Below, in pieces: positions 1-7,630 of a stretch of DNA of 24,336 bases. The position numbers and the translations under genes were made by a program. Position 1 is the first letter of the stretch. The number at the start of each line of letters is the position of its first letter. The notes beneath the pieces are model-generated. The model had not been told where the DNA came from and ran no database searches. It was given only the letters and a program-made list of their open reading frames with translations. Origin of the DNA: DASPFV01 sp035620975 (GTDB taxonomy: Bacteria > Acidobacteriota > Vicinamibacteria > Vicinamibacterales > 2-12-FULL-66-21); contig DASPFV010000299.1 of the NCBI GenBank assembly GCA_035620975.1, positions 1 to 24,336 on the forward strand, written 5' to 3'.

Positions 1-585
1 CCACGGGCGGTGCTGGGCGCCAACGACACCGTGCACGTCGCTTACTACGGCATGGACGGCAGGATCTGGTATCGGCGGCTCCTGCGCGACGGAACCCTCA
101 CCGGGAGGGAGCTGCTCGCGTCGGGCCTGGGCACCACGCGAGCCGAATACGGGGCGGTGCTGCCGCTCGTCTTCATGCCCCGGATCAACACGGTCGTCGT
201 GATCTATCGGCAGGCCGACGGCAGGCTGTGGGAGCGGCGTGTCGTCGATGACGGGGCGCTGACGCCGCCGGTGCAGGTCACCGACCGCGTCGTCATCCAG
301 GATGCCGTTGACTCGCAGCAGCCCGCGGCAGACGCGGTGCTGGATGGAGAAACGGTTCACGTGCTGTTCGTCGAGGAAGGGTCACGCAGCGTCTTCAGCA
401 ATCATGACAGCGGCGGCTGGCAACCCTCGGTCCTCCGCGTCGACGGGATTCGCGGCTCCTGGATCCGCGGCAACGTGTACACCCGTCCGGACGGGACGAA
501 GGTCTACGGCTACATCTACGACGCCGGCTCGGACGGCGGGGCCGGCATGAATCGCTTCGACGAGATCGTACTGACCCCGCGGTGA
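1..585 (+). CDS. C-terminal part of a repeat-type (probable beta-propeller) protein, cut by the window edge
   Basis: The reading frame is open from the first base, so the gene starts upstream of the window; a GTG at position 10 is not a convincing start. The visible 194 residues contain repeated blocks of the form hydrophobic strand, then DGR or DGxLW, then a charged turn (for example YYGMDGRIWYRR and YRQADGRLWERR). This is typical of BNR/sialidase-like or other beta-propeller blades, in which each blade is about 45-50 residues. No catalytic motif is visible in this fragment. It ends in TGA at 583-585. The specific family and substrate cannot be named. What I see is the blade-like repetition; the propeller fold is inferred from it. 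Confidence 0.6.
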   Translation, partial: PRAVLGANDTVHVAYYGMDGRIWYRRLLRDGTLTGRELLASGLGTTRAEYGAVLPLVFMPRINTVVVIYRQADGRLWERRVVDDGALTPPVQVTDRVVIQDAVDSQQPAADAVLDGETVHVLFVEEGSRSVFSNHDSGGWQPSVLRVDGIRGSWIRGNVYTRPDGTKVYGYIYDAGSDGGAGMNRFDEIVLTPR

Positions 586-877
586 CGACGCGTGCGTCCG
601 GCGGTGAACGCGGCCACGCCTGATGAGACCGTGCGGCTGCCGCGCACGGCGTGGAGGTCGAGTGAGTGTAGGCGGACGCCGGGCGCTCCCCTGTCCTGAT
701 GGCGACTTCGACGTCGTCACGTCATGCGTTCGGGGACCCGCCGTCCTGCCTGGCCTCTCACCCGCTGCGACCCTCGCCGCCCGTGGTCAACCAGGAAGCT
801 GACTTTCGGGGCTGAGCCGACTGGAGACGCACACTCCGCGCGCCGAGAAGGGTGGCGGTACGGGAGGCCCCCCGCGG
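586..877. other. Intergenic stretch with no supported gene
   Basis: About 290 bp separate the stop of the left-hand fragment from the stop of the sigma-54 activator, which converges on it. I see short open frames only in antisense or out-of-phase positions, without a ribosome binding site or a recognisable protein. No T-tract terminator is apparent on either strand. Confidence 0.5.
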
Positions 878-3391
878 CTATCCGACCAGGCCGTGGCGGC
901 GCATGCGGATGTAGAGCTGATGCCGTGTCAGGCCCAGGGCCCTGGCCGCCTTCGACTTGTTGAAGCGCGCGGTGGCCAGCGCCTCCTCGATCATCGCCCG
1001 CTCGACCGATGGCAGATCACCGGGCGCAGCGGCAGGCCGCAGTGCGGCGGCGGGCGTCTCCGGCGCCGGCGGCGCAAGCGGCGACGCGAGCGGCACTGCG
1101 GTTCGCGCCGGCGGCAGCGAGAGGTGGTCGCCGGTAATCAGGCCGCCATCGCAGAGGATCGCTGCCCGCTCGAGAATGTTGCGAAGCTCCCGGATGTTCC
1201 CCGGCCAATGGTACGCAAGCAGCATGTCCCTCGCCTCGCGGGAAATGCCCGCCGGCGGGTGGGCGAACGCGCGCCCGAACTCGGTCAGGAACGCCTGCGT
1301 CAGGGGCAGGACGTCGTCGCGCCGGTCGCGCAGCGGCGGCAGCCGGATCGCGAACACGTTCAGCCGGTAGAAGAGATCTTCGCGGAAGTGATGGTGGGCG
1401 ATCGCGTGCTGCAGGTCGCGGTTCGTCGCCGCGACGATGCGGGCGTCGGTGCGCAGCACGCGGGTGCCGCCCAGCCGCTGGAACTCGCGCTCCTGCAGCA
1501 CGCGCAGGAACTTGGCCTGCGCGGGCAGGCTCATCTCCCCGACTTCGTCGAGAAAGAGCGTGCCGCCGGACGCCTGCTCCAGCTGCCCGGGCTTGCTCTG
1601 CGTCGCCCCCGTGAACGCGCCGCGCTCGTAGCCGAACAGCTCGGCCTCGAGCAGCTGATCGGGAAGCGCCGCGCAGTTCAGCGCGATGAACGGTCCGCGG
1701 CTCCGCTTCGACGCGCGGTGGATGAACCGCGCGACGACCTCCTTGCCCGTCCCCGACTCTCCGAGCAGCAGCGCGGTCGTCTCGGTGGCGGCAACCTGGG
1801 TCGCCTGGGTCAGGACCTGCTTCCAGGATGCCGATTCGCCGATGACACGGCGATACCCCGTCCGCTCATCGAGCTCCTGCGTCAGCGCCTCGACGCGCGC
1901 TTCGAGCCGCGCCGCGCGCGCGCTCGCCTCGTCGGCGCGCCGCGAGGCCGCCACCTCGCGGTCGTGCGCCAGCCTGACGGCGAGGCGGTCCGCGACGCGA
2001 CGCGCCACGAGGATGTCGGCCTGCTTGAACGCCGCAGGCGATCGTGACGCGATCATCAGGCCACCGGCAGACGCGCCCTCGAGCCGGATTGGCACGCGCA
2101 GGCGGGATCGAAATCCCAGCCCGACACCCGCCGCGACCTGCGGGCCAGCGGTGGTCAGGTCATCCTCGATGTCGTACTCCCAGGCGGGATCGAGCAGCTC
2201 CGGCGGGATCTCCATGACGTCCGGCATCGTTCCGGCGGGGAACCCGCTGCTCGCGTAGAGGCGGGCGCGACGGCCGCCTGGCAGGTGGACCATCAGCGCC
2301 GCGCCGGCGTGCGGCAGCACCTTCGCCGTGATGGCCGAAATCCGGTCGAGCATCTCGCGCAGATCGCCGGTGTCGATGACCGCTGTGAGCAACTCGTCGA
2401 GCAGTTCGAGATTGGTCGCGCGCGATTGCAGCTCCTGTGTCTGCCTGGCCTGCTCGGCCAGCCGCTCTGCCATCCGGAAATGCGAGATCGCCGACGCGAC
2501 GAGCTCGGAGAGCCGCCGGCCGACAGGCACGTCGGCGTCGGAAAACGCGCGCGGCGTGAACGAGAGAAATGCGACGCCGCCGCAGACCCGATCGCCGAAC
2601 CTGATCGGAAAGCGCAGCGAGGAGCGCACTCCGAGCTTCGTCGACGGCGTCTCGCGCTCCATCGGGTGCTTCGTGTGATCGTCGACGATGCTGAACGTCC
2701 ACGCCTGGATGGTGGCGGCCGGATACGGGTTCGGCATCACCATGCCGATGCCCGTTCCCTTGTCGGATCGCGCGTAGACCGTCGCCGTCGAGAGGTCGTC
2801 GGAGAAGAGATTCAGGAACAGCCGATCGTGCGGCAACGCACGCGTGGCGGTCGCCGAAAGGCGGTCGATCACTTCGCGCACGTCGAGCACGTGCGCCAGG
2901 GCCGGTATCAGCGCCGCGGCCTGCTCCAGCCGCACCAGCCGCTGCAGGAGCGCTTCATGAGACGGCGACTCGCCGAACAGGGCGGCCGCTCGAGGAACGA
3001 GCTCATCCAGGCGCCGGCGCCGATCCGACGACAGGGGACCCTCGTCGCGGAGTCCCATCCAGAGCCGCGTCTCCGGGTCGACGCCCGGCAGCCTCATCGA
3101 AGCCAGGGCGTGAGTTCCCGTATCGAGCAGAAACGCCTCGACTGCGCGCGTCCGGCGGGCCTCGACCGCCGCGCGATCCATCACCGCGAAGGCGTCGCTG
3201 GAGGGAAGGAGCGCGTCCGGCAACAGATCGGGCGTGAGCACCCATTCGCCAAGGCCGAGGGGATAGGAGTAGAGCACTGACACCCGGCCATCGGTGCGCG
3301 CGCGCGCGAATCCGAGCGCAGACGTCGTGACGACCGCGTCGGCGGCGGCCGTCAGGGCATCGAGGCTGTCGCGGCGTGGAATCTCCAGCAT
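878..3391 (-). CDS. Sigma-54-dependent transcriptional activator with two GAF-like sensor regions
   Basis: The 837-residue protein is a bacterial enhancer-binding protein that remodels sigma-54 RNA polymerase. Residues about 145-310 and 335-475 look like two GAF-type small-molecule sensor modules, joined to the motor by a charged coiled coil (about 480-512). The AAA+ domain spans about 515-745 and has every key motif: Walker A GESGTGKE (544-551), the sigma-54 contact loop GAFTGA (591-596), Walker B GGTLFLDEVGE (609-619) and WPGNIREL (729-736). A Fis-type helix-turn-helix occupies about 795-837. There is no receiver domain, so it is not a two-component regulator; control is probably by ligand binding to the GAF modules or the N-terminal 140 residues. 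It is divergent from the gene set starting at 3616, whose upstream region carries a sigma-54-like promoter, so that set is the likely target. The ATG at 3391 lacks a strong Shine-Dalgarno sequence. Confidence 0.95.
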   Translation of the reverse strand: MLEIPRRDSLDALTAAADAVVTTSALGFARARTDGRVSVLYSYPLGLGEWVLTPDLLPDALLPSSDAFAVMDRAAVEARRTRAVEAFLLDTGTHALASMRLPGVDPETRLWMGLRDEGPLSSDRRRRLDELVPRAAALFGESPSHEALLQRLVRLEQAAALIPALAHVLDVREVIDRLSATATRALPHDRLFLNLFSDDLSTATVYARSDKGTGIGMVMPNPYPAATIQAWTFSIVDDHTKHPMERETPSTKLGVRSSLRFPIRFGDRVCGGVAFLSFTPRAFSDADVPVGRRLSELVASAISHFRMAERLAEQARQTQELQSRATNLELLDELLTAVIDTGDLREMLDRISAITAKVLPHAGAALMVHLPGGRRARLYASSGFPAGTMPDVMEIPPELLDPAWEYDIEDDLTTAGPQVAAGVGLGFRSRLRVPIRLEGASAGGLMIASRSPAAFKQADILVARRVADRLAVRLAHDREVAASRRADEASARAARLEARVEALTQELDERTGYRRVIGESASWKQVLTQATQVAATETTALLLGESGTGKEVVARFIHRASKRSRGPFIALNCAALPDQLLEAELFGYERGAFTGATQSKPGQLEQASGGTLFLDEVGEMSLPAQAKFLRVLQEREFQRLGGTRVLRTDARIVAATNRDLQHAIAHHHFREDLFYRLNVFAIRLPPLRDRRDDVLPLTQAFLTEFGRAFAHPPAGISREARDMLLAYHWPGNIRELRNILERAAILCDGGLITGDHLSLPPARTAVPLASPLAPPAPETPAAALRPAAAPGDLPSVERAMIEEALATARFNKSKAARALGLTRHQLYIRMRRHGLVG

Positions 3392-3448
3392 CTCGGCGGG
3401 TGTGCGCTATTGTGGCGCAGATCGGCGCCGCGCGGCCGCCGGCCAGGT

Positions 3449-3464
3449 TGTCCCGATCGGAACA
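3449..3464. promoter_or_regulatory. Near-perfect 16-bp palindrome, candidate activator binding site
   Basis: TGTCCCGATCGGAACA equals its own reverse complement except for one base pair (positions 4 and 13). It lies about 58 bp upstream of the activator start codon and about 150 bp upstream of the predicted start of the divergent transcript, a usual place for an enhancer-binding-protein upstream activating site. A looser dyad, GTCC-N7-GGAC at 3507-3521, lies about 57 bp nearer the promoter and shares the TGTCC start. Binding by the adjacent regulator is inferred. Confidence 0.4.
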
Positions 3465-3573
3465 GTCTGCCGCGATCGCTCGGGTCCAGCCCCGCCGCCA
3501 GACCGTGTCCAATCTCAGGACTAACATCTTTGTTTTCAATAGCTTGAGCTTGGATTGCAGGCATGCCGTCCCG

Positions 3574-3590
3574 CCGGCGTGCCTCTTGCC
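3574..3590 (+). promoter_or_regulatory. Candidate sigma-54 (-24/-12) promoter
   Basis: CCGGCGTGCCTCTTGCC has the invariant GG (3576-3577) and GC (3588-3589) at the exact 12-bp offset required by sigma-54, plus a perfect TTGC -12 core. Roughly nine of fourteen defined consensus positions match. Transcription would start near 3600, leaving a 16-nt leader that contains the AAGGAG ribosome binding site of the gene at 3616. A second, poorer candidate lies at 3543-3559: it has a perfect TTGCA but no GG at -24. Confidence 0.5.
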
Positions 3591-3615
3591 CCGAGGCTCC
3601 GGCGAAGGAGCACCA

Positions 3616-3879
3616 ATGGCACAGCGCATCGTCGAGACGCTGATCGGCCGGTTGATGACCGACGAGCAGTTCCGGGCCGCGTTTCTCGCCAATCCGGCGG
3701 GCACGCTGCTCGATCTGCGGAGTCGTGGCCTCGAGCTCACTGAGACGGAGGCAGCGGCGCTGATCGACACGGACCCGGCGCTGTGGACTCGCGCGGCCGA
3801 AGGGATCCACCCGCGCCTGCGCAAGGCCAGCCTCGTCAACGATCCCAGCTCAGAAAGCGAGAAGGAACACCATGTCTGA
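3616..3879 (+). CDS. Small Os1348-like protein of the NHLP (nitrile-hydratase leader-like) clan
   Basis: This 87-residue protein starts at an ATG preceded by AAGGAG (3605-3610); the open frame upstream of it is not coding. It has the layout I associate with Os1348 family NHLP-clan proteins: an N-terminal helix (MAQRIVETLIGRLMTDEQF), an FR-A-F--NP-G-LL block, an L-L---E--AL segment, a D-P-L stretch and a terminal helix ending HPRLRKA. Members resemble RiPP leader peptides but often have no obvious core peptide. Here the tail after about residue 72 is a short polar stretch ending in EKEHHV, without Cys-rich or Gly-rich core features. The stop codon overlaps the next ATG (3872), so it is translationally coupled to the DJ-1/PfpI gene. 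Family assignment is from memory of the pattern; its role is unknown. Confidence 0.75.
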   Translation: MAQRIVETLIGRLMTDEQFRAAFLANPAGTLLDLRSRGLELTETEAAALIDTDPALWTRAAEGIHPRLRKASLVNDPSSESEKEHHV

Positions 3880-4711
3880 TCGAACCCTCACCCGCAGGCC
3901 GTCGGCGCCGAAGCTGGCGACCCGCGCGCTGATCCAGCAGTTCGGCGTCCACCCGAAGGACAAGGACGCCGTGACGCTCGACCTGCGCGGCTCCAAAGCG
4001 CTCTGCATCGCCACCAACCACGGCGTGCTCGATATCGGCGTCCCGACCGGCGTCTTCGGCTCGGAGCTCACCGTGCCCTACTACGTGTTCCTCGACGCCG
4101 GCATGGTAGTGGACGTCGCGAGCGTGAGCGGCGGCGCAATTCCCGTCGATCCGCTGTCGATGAAGGAGCTGATCCGCACGCCAGACGACGACCGGATGCT
4201 TGGCGACGAGACGTTCCGCAGCCAGCTCACGAACTCGCGGGCGATCGGGAACCTCGACTTCACGGCCTACGACATCGTATATTTCGCGGGCGGCTGGGGC
4301 GCGGCGTTCGATCTCGGCCAGAGCGATCGGCTCGGCGAGCAGGTGAGCGCGGCGTGGACGGCCGGCAGGGTCATCGGCGGCATCTGCCACGGTCCGCTGG
4401 GCCTGTTGAAGGCGCGCGGCGCCGATGGCGAGCTGCTGGTGAAGGGGCGCCGTCTCACCGCCGTGACCGACAAGCAGATCCACGAGCTCGGCGTCGAGAT
4501 CACGCCGTTGCACCCCGAGACGGCGCTCCGCCAGGCCGGCGCGCTCTACGAGTGCCGGCACCACCCGGCGCGCGACTTCTTCGCCAACCACTTCGTTGCC
4601 GACGGCGATCTGATCACGGGTCAGAACCAGAACGCAGGGCCGATGGTCGCGCGGCTGATGATGCAGCGCGTGCTCGCCAAGCGGACCGCCAGCGAACAGG
4701 TGGCATCATGA
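3872..4711 (+). CDS. DJ-1/PfpI (ThiJ) superfamily protein
   Basis: The 279-residue protein has the class I glutamine-amidotransferase-like fold of the DJ-1/PfpI family. Visible landmarks are the acidic residue in GSEL (E65), the loop AGGWGAAFDL (139-148), the nucleophile elbow GGICHGP with C172 followed by H173, and the C-terminal LITGQNQNAG block (248-256). These match the Hsp31/YhbO-like branch, whose members act as chaperones, glyoxalase-type or hydrolase enzymes. About 35 residues precede the core, and they show no signal peptide, so it is likely cytoplasmic. GAGAAGGAACACC just before the ATG provides a ribosome binding site. It is sandwiched, by short overlaps on both sides, between the NHLP-clan protein and the sulfatase, so a shared function is likely. 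The substrate cannot be read from sequence. Confidence 0.9.
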   Translation: MSDRTLTRRPSAPKLATRALIQQFGVHPKDKDAVTLDLRGSKALCIATNHGVLDIGVPTGVFGSELTVPYYVFLDAGMVVDVASVSGGAIPVDPLSMKELIRTPDDDRMLGDETFRSQLTNSRAIGNLDFTAYDIVYFAGGWGAAFDLGQSDRLGEQVSAAWTAGRVIGGICHGPLGLLKARGADGELLVKGRRLTAVTDKQIHELGVEITPLHPETALRQAGALYECRHHPARDFFANHFVADGDLITGQNQNAGPMVARLMMQRVLAKRTASEQVAS

Positions 4712-6333
4712 AGCTCACCGATCTGTCGAAGACGCCCAACGTCGTCATCATCATCACGGACCAGGAGCGGGAAGTGATGCACTGGCCGGAGGGCTGGGCC
4801 GAGGCGAACCTGCCGGCGCGCCGCCGCCTGCTCGCCAACGGCCTCCGCTTCACGCGGGCGCAGTGCAACACCGCGGCGTGCTCGTCCAGCCGCGCGACCT
4901 TTCTGACCGGCGTCTATCCTGCACAGCACGGGGTGAAGACGCTCGTCAACCTCAGCGCTCCGGACAACGCGGCGGCGCGCCGGACGGCATTCCTCTCGAG
5001 CAACCTGCCGAACCTCGCCACGGTGATGGCCGCAGCGGGTTATCACGTCGTGCTGAAGGGCAAGCTTCACCTGACGCGCCCGGTGGCCTACAACGCCAGG
5101 ACGAAGCGGCGCGAGTGGTCGGAGGCCGACGTGAAGCACCTGGCCGATCGCTACGGGTTCCACGGCTGGAATCCGCCCGACGTCAGCGATCCGCTGAGCC
5201 TCTCGGATCTTGGCGGCGGCTCGGTCAACAACGACGGCCGCTACGTCGACGGCAGCGGCAGCGCCCTCGACACGGGGATGTCGGTCGACACGATGTTCCG
5301 ACAGAGCGCCGTCAACTTCATCGAGACCTACGACGGCGACAAACCCTTCTGCCTCATCGTCGCGCTCGTCAACCCGCACGACGTGCAGGAGTACCCGGGA
5401 CGCGGGGTGCGCGGCCTGAAGTGGAGCCCCACGTTCGTGCGCGGCGGCTACCGGTTGGAAGAGTTCCAGGATCTGCCGATCGGTCTGCCGCCGAACATGG
5501 ACGATGACCTCTCGACGAAGCCGAGTGTCCACAGCTCGTTCCGCAAGGCGCTGGCCGCCGGTACGGGTCACCTGCTCACGCGCGAGCGGCAGCTGAACTA
5601 CGCCCGCTTCTACGCCTATCTCAATCAGCAGGTCGACGCGCAGATCGGCAAGGTGCTCGACGCGCTCGACCGCAAAGGGCTCACCGGCGACACGCTGATC
5701 GTGCGCACGAGCGACCACGGCGAGCTCGGGCTGTCGCACGGGCGCCTGCGCCAGAAGTTCTACAACGTGTATCGCGAGACGCTCAACGTGCCGCTCATCG
5801 TGTCGAATCCGCGGCTGTATCCGGAGCCGCGCACGACGGACTCGTTCGCGGGCCTGATCGACATTGTCCCCACCCTGGCCGCCGCGGCCGGCACGCCCGA
5901 CCCGGCGCAGTACGCCTTCAAGGGGAGAGACCTGACGCCGATCCTCGCGAATCCGTCGGCCTCGGTGCAGGACGTCCTGCACTTCACCTACGAAGACGAC
6001 GTGTTCCCGGTGAGCGGCGCCAACTGCATCCGGGCGATCACCGAGCGAGACTGGAAGTACGCCGTCTACTACGACCCCTTCGGCAACGCGCCGATCGAGT
6101 ACGAGATGTACGACCTCGCGCGCGATCCGCTGGAGCTGAACAACCTGGCGCACGCGGCGCACAGCACGCCCGCGTCGGAAGCCGAGCGCACGCGTCTCCA
6201 TGAGCGGCTCACGAGCGTCATGGAGACCAACGGCACAATGCCGGACGAAATCGAGTGGCCCGACGCCAGTGGCTTTCGCCCGTCGACCATCGTCGCCGCC
6301 GCCGAGGAACCGGAACCAGAGCCGACGCTGTAA
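4708..6333 (+). CDS. Sulfatase-like hydrolase with atypical CSSSR motif
   Basis: This 541-residue alkaline-phosphatase-superfamily protein starts at an ATG overlapping the stop of the preceding gene (ATGA). Sulfatase landmarks are clear: the N-terminal metal site IITDQER (D18), the activation region CNTAACSSSRATFLTG with C58 and R62, LTGVYPAQHG, GKLH (K118, H121), NPHD (222-225), and TSDHGELGLSHG with D336 and H337. Family members carry C-x-(P/A)-x-R at the residue converted to formylglycine; here the third position is Ser. There is no signal peptide, so it is probably cytoplasmic. The C-terminal part (DPLELNNLA) matches sulfatase tails and ends in an acidic PEPEPTL. Likely activity is hydrolysis of a sulfate or phosphonate ester, but a phosphodiesterase role is possible. 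Confidence 0.9.
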   Translation: MKLTDLSKTPNVVIIITDQEREVMHWPEGWAEANLPARRRLLANGLRFTRAQCNTAACSSSRATFLTGVYPAQHGVKTLVNLSAPDNAAARRTAFLSSNLPNLATVMAAAGYHVVLKGKLHLTRPVAYNARTKRREWSEADVKHLADRYGFHGWNPPDVSDPLSLSDLGGGSVNNDGRYVDGSGSALDTGMSVDTMFRQSAVNFIETYDGDKPFCLIVALVNPHDVQEYPGRGVRGLKWSPTFVRGGYRLEEFQDLPIGLPPNMDDDLSTKPSVHSSFRKALAAGTGHLLTRERQLNYARFYAYLNQQVDAQIGKVLDALDRKGLTGDTLIVRTSDHGELGLSHGRLRQKFYNVYRETLNVPLIVSNPRLYPEPRTTDSFAGLIDIVPTLAAAAGTPDPAQYAFKGRDLTPILANPSASVQDVLHFTYEDDVFPVSGANCIRAITERDWKYAVYYDPFGNAPIEYEMYDLARDPLELNNLAHAAHSTPASEAERTRLHERLTSVMETNGTMPDEIEWPDASGFRPSTIVAAAEEPEPEPTL

Positions 6334-6372
6334 TCAGCGTCAACGCGAATCACCGCAACGAGGTCAACAGCA

Positions 6373-7506
6373 ATGAGACTGAAGCTGGCTACAGGTGTGG
6401 CCATTCTGGCGGAGATGCTCGTCGCCGCGCCGGCGTGGGCACAGTTGAACGGCGAGAACCTGCTCGGCGACATGGGCGTCCAGAGCGGAACGCAGCCGGC
6501 CCCCGGGTTCTACGCGTCGTTCATCTACTACCGTTACGCCGCGTCGTCGCTCAAAGGACCCGACGGCAGGTCGCGGGCGCTCGACCCGACCGGCACGGGC
6601 AGCCAGACGATCAATGCCGCCGTGCCGCTCTTCTACTACGTCAGGCCGGCGAAAGTGCTCGGCGCGAACTTCGGAATGATGGCGGTCGTGCCGACCGCGT
6701 CGGGCGCACTCGAAGCGCCGGGGTTTGGCCTGTCGGAGGAGGCGAGCTACGGCCTCAGCGATCTTTACGTGATGCCGGCACAGCTTGGTTGGCACTTCCG
6801 GCGCGCCGACGTCACGGCAGGGTTCGCGTTCTTCGCGCCGACCGGACGGTATGCCGCCGGTGCGAGCGACAATCTGGGCAAGGGCATGTGGAGCTACGAG
6901 CTGTCGGGCGGGGGCACGGTCTACTTCGATCGGGCGCGTTCGGTCAGCGTCTCGACCATGGCCTACTGGGAGACGCACACGGCGAAGGAGGGCCAGGTTC
7001 GGGCCGGCACCGTCACACTCGACGACGTGAAGGTCGGCGATCTGCTGACGCTCGAAGGCGGCATCGGCAAGTCGTTCCTCCACGGCGCGGCCAGCGTCGG
7101 CGCGGCCTACTACGCGCAATGGAAGGTGACCCCGGACGAACTGGGCGTCTCGGTTCCCGCGGTCGGGAGCGTGCCCGGGCACCGCGTGTGGGCAATCGGC
7201 CCCGATGTGACGATTCCAATCGCAACCAGGACGCGGCTGATGTCGCTGGTCAACGTGCGCTACCTGTTCGAGCAGGGCGCGCGCATGAAGACACAGGGCA
7301 ACACGCTGCTCATCACCGGCACCATTCCGGTGGGCGGGATCAAGATCCCGGAAAAGCCGGGGTCAGGTCTTGCATTGACGTACGAAAAGCCCGTAAGTCA
7401 TTGCGGCCTGCATCCGTACGCTGCTGCAAGACCTGACCCCAGCCGGGTCCCCAGCCGAGTCCTCCCTCAGGCGGTCGACACGATCCCTCGACAGTCGCAA
7501 CAGTAG
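6373..7506 (+). CDS. Outer-membrane beta-barrel of the Phenol_MetA_deg type, 3' end replaced by a palindromic repeat
   Basis: A cleavable signal peptide (MRLKLATGVAILAEMLVAAPAWAQ) is followed by alternating beta-strand segments rich in Tyr, Gly and aromatic residues (FYASFIYYRYA, LGANFGMMAVVPTAS, DVTAGFAFFAPTGRY, GAAYYAQWKV). This is the pattern of the SphA / 'phenol degradation protein meta' transporter family, usually about 280-320 residues. Homology-like sequence runs to about residue 328 (TGTIPVGGIKIPEKP). From base 7359 the frame reads straight through an 82-bp palindromic element, adding a polar 48-residue tail up to the TAG at 7504-7506. The last barrel strand or native stop may therefore be lost. 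The gene lies 39 bp after the sulfatase with CGAGG upstream of the ATG, so it is likely the last gene of that operon and may import or export the pathway substrate. Confidence 0.8.
   Translation: MRLKLATGVAILAEMLVAAPAWAQLNGENLLGDMGVQSGTQPAPGFYASFIYYRYAASSLKGPDGRSRALDPTGTGSQTINAAVPLFYYVRPAKVLGANFGMMAVVPTASGALEAPGFGLSEEASYGLSDLYVMPAQLGWHFRRADVTAGFAFFAPTGRYAAGASDNLGKGMWSYELSGGGTVYFDRARSVSVSTMAYWETHTAKEGQVRAGTVTLDDVKVGDLLTLEGGIGKSFLHGAASVGAAYYAQWKVTPDELGVSVPAVGSVPGHRVWAIGPDVTIPIATRTRLMSLVNVRYLFEQGARMKTQGNTLLITGTIPVGGIKIPEKPGSGLALTYEKPVSHCGLHPYAAARPDPSRVPSRVLPQAVDTIPRQSQQ
7359..7440. repeat. 82-bp palindromic REP-like element, copy 1
   Basis: The element is bounded by perfect 16-bp inverted repeats, GGGGTCAGGTCTTGCA and TGCAAGACCTGACCCC, around a 50-bp centre that also contains GTACG/CGTAC. 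It sits inside the 3' end of the outer-membrane barrel gene. A second copy at 9758-9839 has the same length and orientation and differs at about six positions. Confidence 0.85.
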
Positions 7507-7630
7507 AGCTTCGCCGCGTGCTACGGACCTCTCGGATTGCTGGGAGACGCGCCACCGCCGAGCTGGATTTCCGAGATCGCGCCGCCGTTACGTCACCGGC
7601 ACGGGTATCATCTGGGGTCCGGAGGGCTTC

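Noticed and set aside
3543..3559. An alternative sigma-54 promoter ending in TTGCA
   Set aside because: The -12 half is perfect but the -24 position has TG where GG is needed; the site at 3574-3590 keeps both invariant pairs.
3376..3615. An upstream extension of the NHLP-clan protein frame
   Set aside because: It runs through the putative promoter and dyads. The AAGGAG-preceded ATG at 3616 begins the family-like sequence.
4354..4707. An upstream extension of the sulfatase frame by 118 codons
   Set aside because: The extension overlaps the PfpI gene out of frame and is Arg/Ala-rich. The ATG at 4708 gives the normal sulfatase N-terminus and an ATGA overlap.
4621..6201. A 526-codon minus-strand frame opposite the sulfatase
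   Set aside because: It is antisense to a clear sulfatase and has Arg/Val/His-rich low-complexity composition.
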